From Prevotella sp. (lineage in GTDB: Bacteria; Bacteroidota; Bacteroidia; Bacteroidales; Bacteroidaceae), in NCBI GenBank assembly GCA_017442765.1, contig JAFRZC010000236.1, forward strand, positions 1 to 15,840: a stretch of DNA of 15,840 nt. The letters run 5' to 3'. Shown here one piece after another: positions 1 to 4,872 of this stretch. The position numbers and the translations under genes were made by a program. The notes beneath the pieces are model-generated. The model had not been told where the DNA came from and ran no database searches. It worked only from the letters and a program-made list of their open reading frames with translations. Each line of letters starts with the position of its first letter. Position 1 is the stretch's first letter.

Positions 1-314
1 ACGAGTTGACGGGTTGACGAGTTGACGAGTTGACAAGTTGACGAGTTGACGGGTTGACGAGTTGACGGGTTGACGGGTTGACGGGTTGACAAGTTGACAA
101 GTTGACGAGTTGACGAGTTGACGGGTTGACGGGTTGACAAGTTGACGAGTTGACAAGTTGACGGGTTGACGAGTTGACGGGTTGACGGGTTGACGAGTTG
201 ACGGGTTGACAAGTTGACAAGTTGACGAGTTGACGGGTTGACGGGTTGACGGGTTGACGGGTTGACGGGTTGACAAGTTGACGGGTTGACGAGTTGACGG
301 GTTGACGGGTTGAA
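1..314. repeat. Tandem array of an 8-bp unit, RRGTTGAC (at least 39 copies)
   Basis: Starting at base 3, the unit repeats in strict 8-bp register 39 times. The first two bases of the window are the end of another copy, so the array is truncated on the left. Only the first two bases of the unit vary: GG 19 times, GA 12 times, AA 8 times, and AG never. The last copy (307-314) ends GTTGAA instead of GTTGAC and runs into AAAATC, a terminus shared with the smaller array at 1610-1681. The plus strand meets TGA every 24 bp in each frame. The minus strand has no stop in any frame and would read V-N-(P/S/L)-S-T-(R/C)-Q-(P/L), but I see no start for it. The array ends 19 bp before the ATG at 334, and no promoter motif lies between. 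It therefore either lies in the transcribed leader or carries the promoter. Confidence 0.97.
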
Positions 315-333
315 AAATCGTGAAACGCAAAAT

Positions 334-1590
334 ATGAAATCGAAAGCAGCTCTTATACTTTTCATTCTGTACTTTCTTTTCCCCTTGTGGGGATTGAGAG
401 TGACGGCTCTTTATGCCCAGCGGCATGAGATTTTCAACCCGCGCATTGCCTCGTTGCAGGTTGTTGCCGGTGATGACTGGCTCTCGCCGCCCGTCACCGT
501 CCTTGGCGGCGACCCCATCCGTATCGACTTCGATGACAAGACCCATGAGTACCATCGCTACACCTATACACTGGAGCACTGCGAGGCCGACTGGACCCCT
601 TCGGAGGAGATTTTCACTAGCGACTTCTGCGAGGGCTTTGCCGAGGGAAACACCATCGACGACCTCGAGGAGTCGCTCAACACCAACCAGCTCTACACCC
701 ACTACACGCTGCAGCTGCCCAACCCGAAATGCCGGTTCAAGATGAGCGGCAACTACCGCGTGACCGTCTATGACGAGAACAACGATAACGAAAAGATGCT
801 CACTGCCTGCTTCATGGTCGTCGAGCCCCTGATGGGCGTCTCGCTCGCCATGACCACCAATACCGACGGCGACATCAACGGGCGGCATCAGCAAATCGCC
901 ATGCAGGTGAAATACGGCAGCCTGCTCGTCACCGACCCCGCGCGCCAGCTCACCACCGTCGTCATGCAGAACGGCCGCTGGGACAATGCCGTGTGGAACG
1001 CCAAGCCGCAATACGTCATGCCCGACGGTCTGCGCTGGGAGCACTGCCGCGACTACATCTTCGACGGCGGCAACGAATACCGCAAGTTTGAGACCCTCGA
1101 CGTGAACCATACCACGCTCGGTCTTGAAAGCATCCGCTGGGACGGAGCCGAGTTCCATGCCTACGTGTGGACCGACGAGCCGCGCCCCAGCTATGTCTAC
1201 GACGAGGATGCCAACGGTGCCTTCTATATCCGCAACAGTGACAACATAGAGAATAATCGCATCTCTGAATATCTGCGTGTGCATTTCGCCATGAAGTCGC
1301 CGCCGCTTGACGGAAATGTCTATGTCAACGGCAACTGGACAAACGGTTGGCTGACACCCGAATACGAGCTACAATACAACGAGCAGACCAAGTGCTATGA
1401 AACGGCTCTCCAGTTGAAGCAGGGTTATTATTCCTATCAATATCTGCTCGTTACACCCGACGGTAGAACCATGCCCGCACCTACCGAGGGCAACTTCTTT
1501 CAGACCGAGAACCGCTACCAGGCACTCGTCTATTACCGGGAGACCGGCGGGCGCACCGCCCGCCTCGTCGGCTGCGGCGAAATCAAATAA
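334..1590 (+). CDS. DUF5103 / type IX secretion system plug-like secreted protein
   Basis: This is a 418-residue exported protein of the Bacteroidetes DUF5103 family, whose studied member plugs the SprA translocon of the type IX secretion system. Residues 1-29 form a signal peptide: Lys-rich start, hydrophobic core, and a cleavage site near ALYAQ. The mature part carries the family landmarks in order: an FDD turn, EHCEADWTPSE, NTNQLYTHYTLQLPN, SGNYRVTVYDE, VVEPLMGV, MQNGRWDNA, GGNEYRKFET, and a C-terminal beta-sandwich region with VYVNGNWTNGW. The frame is open from a TTG at 310, but that TTG belongs to the last repeat unit. The ATG at 334 gives a clean signal peptide and is preferred. The gene is bracketed by arrays of the same 8-bp repeat in the same orientation and converges with the helicase downstream. 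The family call is firm; a role in type IX secretion here is inferred, because no other Por/Spr gene is visible. Confidence 0.88.
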   Translation: MKSKAALILFILYFLFPLWGLRVTALYAQRHEIFNPRIASLQVVAGDDWLSPPVTVLGGDPIRIDFDDKTHEYHRYTYTLEHCEADWTPSEEIFTSDFCEGFAEGNTIDDLEESLNTNQLYTHYTLQLPNPKCRFKMSGNYRVTVYDENNDNEKMLTACFMVVEPLMGVSLAMTTNTDGDINGRHQQIAMQVKYGSLLVTDPARQLTTVVMQNGRWDNAVWNAKPQYVMPDGLRWEHCRDYIFDGGNEYRKFETLDVNHTTLGLESIRWDGAEFHAYVWTDEPRPSYVYDEDANGAFYIRNSDNIENNRISEYLRVHFAMKSPPLDGNVYVNGNWTNGWLTPEYELQYNEQTKCYETALQLKQGYYSYQYLLVTPDGRTMPAPTEGNFFQTENRYQALVYYRETGGRTARLVGCGEIK

Positions 1591-1592
1591 CA

Positions 1593-1606
1593 CTAAACGC
1601 TAAACG
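1593..1606. repeat. Two CTAAACG heptamer repeats before the second 8-bp array
   Basis: Two exact CTAAACG units start 3 bp after the DUF5103 stop codon. The same heptamer reappears just beyond the 8-bp array at 1688, so the array is flanked on both sides by this unit in direct orientation. Confidence 0.85.
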
Positions 1607-1609
1607 TGA

Positions 1610-1681
1610 AAGTTGACGAGTTGACAAGTTGACAAGTTGACGAGTTGACAAGTTGACGAGTTGACAAGTTGACAAGTTGAA
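1610..1681. repeat. Second array of the 8-bp unit RRGTTGAC (9 copies)
   Basis: Nine copies in perfect 8-bp register and in the same orientation as the array at the window start. Variant order is AA, GA, AA, AA, GA, AA, GA, AA, AA; neither GG nor AG occurs. The last copy ends GTTGAA and continues AAAATC, as in the first array. It lies in the 175-bp gap between two convergent genes, so it is not in a 5' leader. Two CTAAACG units (1593-1606) precede it and six 7-bp units follow it. Confidence 0.96.
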
Positions 1682-1687
1682 AAATCA

Positions 1688-1729
1688 CTAAACGCTAAAC
1701 GCTAAACACTAAACACTAAACACTAAGCG
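1688..1729. repeat. Heptamer array CTAAACR (6 copies)
   Basis: Six tandem 7-bp units: CTAAACG twice, CTAAACA three times, then CTAAGCG. It lies between the second 8-bp array and the 3' end of the helicase gene. Together with 1593-1606 and 1610-1681 it makes almost the whole convergent intergenic region repetitive. The remaining bases (1730-1765) hold only a short AGCCC/GGGCT inverted repeat at the helicase stop. Confidence 0.93.
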
Positions 1730-1765
1730 CTCACCATGGCCATACCCTCAGCAGCCCGGCGGGGC

Positions 1766-4582
1766 TCACCCGAAGTACTTTAGGATGGGTTTCATGAAGC
1801 GGGTGAGGTTGCGGGGACGGGGCTGGTTGTTGTGGGTGATGAGGGTGAGGCATTGGGTCACAATCAGTCGTCTCTTGGCTCGCGAGAGGGCTACGTAGAA
1901 TTTCCTTGCGTCTTCGGCCAGCAGGGTTGGCACGCTCTGATGGTAGTAGTTGGGGTATCGCCCATCAACGGCATCGAACACAATGACGTTGTCGAACTCC
2001 AGTCCTTTTGCCTTGTGAACGGTGGAGATGATGGTGGATGGAAGGCTACGGGGGGGCGAGCTCCGCTCGGGAAGGGGATGAGGGATGAGGGATGAGGGAG
2101 GAAGAGAGGATGAGGGATGGGTGCTTGTGACGAGGTCGGCTTCTTTGAGGGTGCTGATTTCCACGAGGTGGGCGCGCAGCTGGTCGATGAGCGACGGCTC
2201 GGCTGCGGGGTCGATGATTTCAGTTTGGAGGTATTCGACGACGCACTTGATGTTGGGTATGGGACTGATGATGCCGTCGTCGAGCAGCCGGCGGTAGGCG
2301 TAGGTGAGTTCAGAAGTGAGGAGTGAGGGGGCGTGGAGCAGTTTTTGGGTGTGGAAGTATAGCTCGCTGTAGTTTCTTTTCAGTATTTCCACGCGCGTGG
2401 CGACTCGTTTCTCTTCCATGAATTTCTGTTGGCTCTCTACTATCTCTGCGGCTTTGGCGGCGCAATGGCTGACGAGGTTGCATGTGGCCCGCACGTCGTC
2501 GTCGGCAAGATGTGAGTTGATGCCCTCAAGGTGCAGGGCTTCGAGCAGGTTTTTCAGTTTGTAGGCTTTCTGTCCGGGGAAGAGCAGTCGCGCAAGTCGC
2601 AGCGTGTCGAAATAGGGAATCCTGCTCCCTGTCTCTTCGAAAAGGGCGAGGGTGTGAGTCGGCAGGTAGCGTCGCAGGTTGTGATAGAGAATGCGGCAGT
2701 CGAAGTCGGCGTTGTGGGCTACGAGACAGGCATCACCTACGTAGTTGAGAAAGGCTTTGAGTGCTTTGTCGTGGGGCTGGAGTGTGGCGTGGCGGCGTTC
2801 TTCAATGATGGGATTGGCGATGTCACCAAGCATAGCGGGAATGGGGCGGTCGGTGTCGATGTGGACGCAGAAGTCAGATTTGTCTATAATCTTTCCGTCT
2901 CGCATCCTGGTGGCGGCAATCTGTATGATGTCGTCTTCATAGACGTTGAGCCCTGTAGTCTCGGTGTCGAAGACGACGATGGTGCCGTTCTGTATAGCAC
3001 GGAGAAACGCTTGTACGTAGGTACTGCCACCTGCGCGCAGGTAGTCGGAGGGAACGATGGCCCGGTTCATGCTGGCGCGGACGAAGTTGCGGGCGGCAGC
3101 ATTGCCCTCGAAGACGTGCATGCCTTTGAGAATGCGTGCCCATGCCATGAAGTTCATGTCGTCGGCGGCGACGGCGAGGTGGGCAAACAGCAGCTTCATG
3201 GCTTGTGAGGCAAAGGTGTCGGCACCTGACACTTTGAAGAAGTCGGCCTGATGCTCGCTCAGCTCTCGGGCAATGATGTCGGCATCGGCATTGGCTCCGA
3301 CGATGATGGCAGTGGTCTCGCCAGGGTGTTCGCTTGCCAGGCGGATGGCCTCCTCGGCCACGTCGCGCACCTCGGTGTCGTAGGTGTTGCTGGTGAGCAG
3401 GCGCAGCTCGTCGCCTGTCCGCTCGATGCTGTTTGCCGCCTGTGGGAGCAGCTGCGGGTCGATGTTCAGTATGTCGGTAGCGTATTTGTTATAGACTTCA
3501 AGCAGATAGTCGGGTGAGCGGTAGTTTGTCTTGAGGTGGAGAATATGGTCTTTGCACCGTTCTTTCAGCATGTTTAGTGTCTCTATCTTTGCCCCCATGA
3601 ATGAGAAAATGGCCTGCTGCTCGTCGCCGAGAAACATGACGGTCTCCTCGATGGGATGAGGGGATGGGGAGGTTTGGAGGGATGGGGTGGTTGGTAAGCC
3701 CCCCCTCGGGGAGGTTTGGAGGGGGCTTAGCAAATCGATGATGGCCAACTGAAGGGGATTGAGGTCCTGAACCTCATCTACCTGTATCCAGCTGTAACGA
3801 GGGGTAGTCGGCAATCCTCCCCCCTCGATGAGATGAAGGTTTAGCGCATCGTATGTGAGCAGCAGCAGGTCTTCGAAGTCGAGCAGGTGGTTTTGTCGCT
3901 TATAGCGTTCATAGTGCTTGGCGAGTGCCATCTTGCGAAGAAGCGTGGTGATGAGCCGCTGCGAGGCATAGTCGTAGGCATCGGAACGGGTGAGATCGCG
4001 ATAGACGTCAGTGTGGTTGTAGATGTCGAGCATGGCATCGGCATCGAATGCCATTTGCTGTATCTCGCAGATGCGTCGCATGGCGAAGATGTCGTCGCGG
4101 CTGATGCATTCGGGGTGGATGCGTAATGTCTTCGGGTGGCCTTCTCGAATCTGGTGCATCATGTTGGAGAGATGGAAGACGGTGGCGTATTCGCGTCGTC
4201 GGGCATTGCTGTTCATCACTTTATACTCATCTTCATCAATTTGCTGCGCCAGGATGCTGATGGCATCGTCCTCATCGATGACGGTGGTATCTGCTGCCAC
4301 TATATTGTTCTCAAAAAGAAATCGCGAGCAAAACCGATGAACGTTCCCTACGAAAATATTGTTTGCCTCGGGGTCGTTGACGCGTTGGGCGATGCGCTCG
4401 GTCATTCCTCGTGCGGCACGGTTGGTGAACGTCAGACAAATCATGTCGCGGTAGTCAACACCGTGTTCATGCGCATAGATAATGCGTTCGGTGAGCAGCT
4501 GTGTCTTTCCGCATCCAGGAGGGGCAAGCACCAGCCAGCTTCCGCCAGTGGCCTGAATGACTTTCGTTTGGTTCTCTTGCAT
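1766..4582 (-). CDS. UvrD-family SF1 helicase with a nested DEDDh 3'-5' exonuclease domain
   Basis: A 938-residue ATP-dependent DNA helicase, presumably cytoplasmic and acting in DNA repair or recombination. Helicase motifs run in order: Walker A APPGCGKTQ (20-28), Ia LTFTNRAA (50-57), II VDEVQD (268-273), III GDEQQAIFSFMGA (319-331), IV TNYRSPDYL (352-360), V TVHKAKGLEF (854-863), VI KFYVALSRAKRR (894-905). Between IV and V, where UvrD carries subdomain 2B, lies a DnaQ/EXOIII-type domain (about 533-705). It has FDTETTG (D539, E541), HNADFD (D626) and the late H691/D696 pair, so all DEDDh residues appear present. Three Pro/Ser/Gly-rich stretches (252-261, 285-311, 819-850) are encoded by palindromic or tandem repeats and look like in-frame insertions. 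All motifs are intact, so the protein is probably active. The start at 4582 lies just before the Q-motif-like segment and Walker A. A divergent promoter candidate lies about 170 bp upstream. Confidence 0.93.
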   Translation of the reverse strand: MQENQTKVIQATGGSWLVLAPPGCGKTQLLTERIIYAHEHGVDYRDMICLTFTNRAARGMTERIAQRVNDPEANNIFVGNVHRFCSRFLFENNIVAADTTVIDEDDAISILAQQIDEDEYKVMNSNARRREYATVFHLSNMMHQIREGHPKTLRIHPECISRDDIFAMRRICEIQQMAFDADAMLDIYNHTDVYRDLTRSDAYDYASQRLITTLLRKMALAKHYERYKRQNHLLDFEDLLLLTYDALNLHLIEGGGLPTTPRYSWIQVDEVQDLNPLQLAIIDLLSPLQTSPRGGLPTTPSLQTSPSPHPIEETVMFLGDEQQAIFSFMGAKIETLNMLKERCKDHILHLKTNYRSPDYLLEVYNKYATDILNIDPQLLPQAANSIERTGDELRLLTSNTYDTEVRDVAEEAIRLASEHPGETTAIIVGANADADIIARELSEHQADFFKVSGADTFASQAMKLLFAHLAVAADDMNFMAWARILKGMHVFEGNAAARNFVRASMNRAIVPSDYLRAGGSTYVQAFLRAIQNGTIVVFDTETTGLNVYEDDIIQIAATRMRDGKIIDKSDFCVHIDTDRPIPAMLGDIANPIIEERRHATLQPHDKALKAFLNYVGDACLVAHNADFDCRILYHNLRRYLPTHTLALFEETGSRIPYFDTLRLARLLFPGQKAYKLKNLLEALHLEGINSHLADDDVRATCNLVSHCAAKAAEIVESQQKFMEEKRVATRVEILKRNYSELYFHTQKLLHAPSLLTSELTYAYRRLLDDGIISPIPNIKCVVEYLQTEIIDPAAEPSLIDQLRAHLVEISTLKEADLVTSTHPSSSLPPSSLIPHPLPERSSPPRSLPSTIISTVHKAKGLEFDNVIVFDAVDGRYPNYYHQSVPTLLAEDARKFYVALSRAKRRLIVTQCLTLITHNNQPRPRNLTRFMKPILKYFG
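2057..2120. repeat. GGGATGA repeats plus small palindrome inside the helicase gene
   Basis: On the plus strand there is a CGAGC-TCC-GCTCG hairpin (2057-2069), then three tandem GGGATGA units (2075-2095), then a degenerate copy around 2107-2120. In the helicase frame this encodes the Ser/Pro-rich stretch at residues 819-850, just before motif V. It is low-complexity, interrupts no motif and keeps the frame. Confidence 0.8.
3650..3730. repeat. Palindromic element inserted in frame in the helicase gene
   Basis: A perfect 9-bp inverted repeat, TAAGCCCCC (3695-3703) and GGGGGCTTA (3721-3729), surrounds a 17-bp spacer that itself contains CCCCTCGGGG. The sequence GGAGGTTTGGAGGG-like recurs twice (about 3668-3681 and 3711-3725). 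The tract encodes helicase residues 285-311, rich in Pro, Ser, Thr and Gly, between motifs II and III, where UvrD helicases normally have a short link. Confidence 0.82.
3797..3829. repeat. Short G/C-rich insertion encoding a second GGLPTTP peptide
   Basis: This stretch encodes helicase residues 252-261, EGGGLPTTPR, just before motif II. The peptide GGLPTTP occurs again at residues 294-300 inside the larger palindromic insertion. At the DNA level both have a GAGGGG-type tract followed by a CCAC/CTACC-type tract on the coding strand. It looks like a diverged or shortened copy of the same element. Confidence 0.55.
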
Positions 4583-4623
4583 GGCAATCGAGTAGGGTAG
4601 GTGTTTCTTTTGTAATGCAAAGA

Positions 4624-4643
4624 TTTTGCCAACGAGGGCAAAA
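4624..4643. other. Hairpin in the predicted helicase 5' leader
   Basis: TTTTGCC (4624-4630), a 6-base loop, then GGCAAAA (4637-4643) form a perfect 7-bp inverted repeat 42 bp upstream of the helicase start. GATTTTGCC occurs at 4622-4630 and again at 4656-4664. It could be an operator or an RNA hairpin; nothing in the sequence decides this. Confidence 0.45.
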
Positions 4644-4749
4644 GGAAATTGTTTCGATTTTGCCGAGTGCAGCTAAAAACAGTGCAAGTCCCAAGCAATC
4701 AAGCTTGCTTAAATTGCTGAGACGTAGCCTGTTTTATTTAAATTTTCTG

Positions 4750-4780
4750 CAAAGATATGCTAAAAATAGTTTATTTCAAA
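4750..4780 (-). promoter_or_regulatory. Bacteroidetes-type promoter candidate for the helicase
   Basis: On the minus strand TTTG (4780-4777) is followed after 19 bp by TATCTTTG (4757-4750), matching the Bacteroidetes -33/-7 pattern TTTG, 19-21 bp, TAnnTTTG. Transcription would start near 4743 and give a leader of about 160 nt that contains the 4624-4643 hairpin. The match is exact, but motif-only prediction is not proof. Confidence 0.6.
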
Positions 4781-4796
4781 GAATGTGGCGGACTTT

Positions 4797-4829
4797 TTTG
4801 CGGATTGTGGTTTTATTTTCGTACCTTTG
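4797..4829 (+). promoter_or_regulatory. Bacteroidetes-type promoter candidate for the alpha-2-macroglobulin gene
   Basis: TTTG (4797-4800) and TACCTTTG (4822-4829) are separated by 21 bp, an exact fit to the Bacteroidetes sigma consensus. A start near 4836 would leave an AT-rich leader of about 37 nt before the ATG at 4873. No Shine-Dalgarno sequence is evident, which is usual in this phylum. It may also drive the downstream DUF1573 and ispH genes. Confidence 0.65.
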
Positions 4830-4872
4830 ACGGTTGGAAAGTAAAATATAATATAATGTGTTTGAATAGACG

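Noticed and set aside
1..306. Minus-strand open frames through the 8-bp array
   Set aside because: They are stop-free only because the unit contains no stop on that strand. There is no start or any protein-like sequence.
1..314. TTGACA/TTGACG units as many sigma-70 -35 boxes
   Set aside because: The window has Bacteroidetes character, where the promoter consensus is TTTG/TAnnTTTG. No matching -10 elements accompany the units, and an 8-bp satellite explains them.
1..314. CRISPR array
   Set aside because: The period is 8 bp with no spacers, and there are no cas genes.
310..333. TTG start at 310 for the DUF5103 gene
   Set aside because: The TTG belongs to the last repeat unit. The ATG at 334 gives a well-formed signal peptide.
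1753..1766. Hairpin AGCCC/GGGCT as a terminator for the convergent genes
   Set aside because: The stem is only 5 bp, it has no T-tract on either strand, and it overlaps the helicase stop codon.
2531..3208. 225-codon plus-strand open frame opposite the helicase
   Set aside because: It is a shadow of the exonuclease region; its translation resembles no family and the helicase frame has all motifs.
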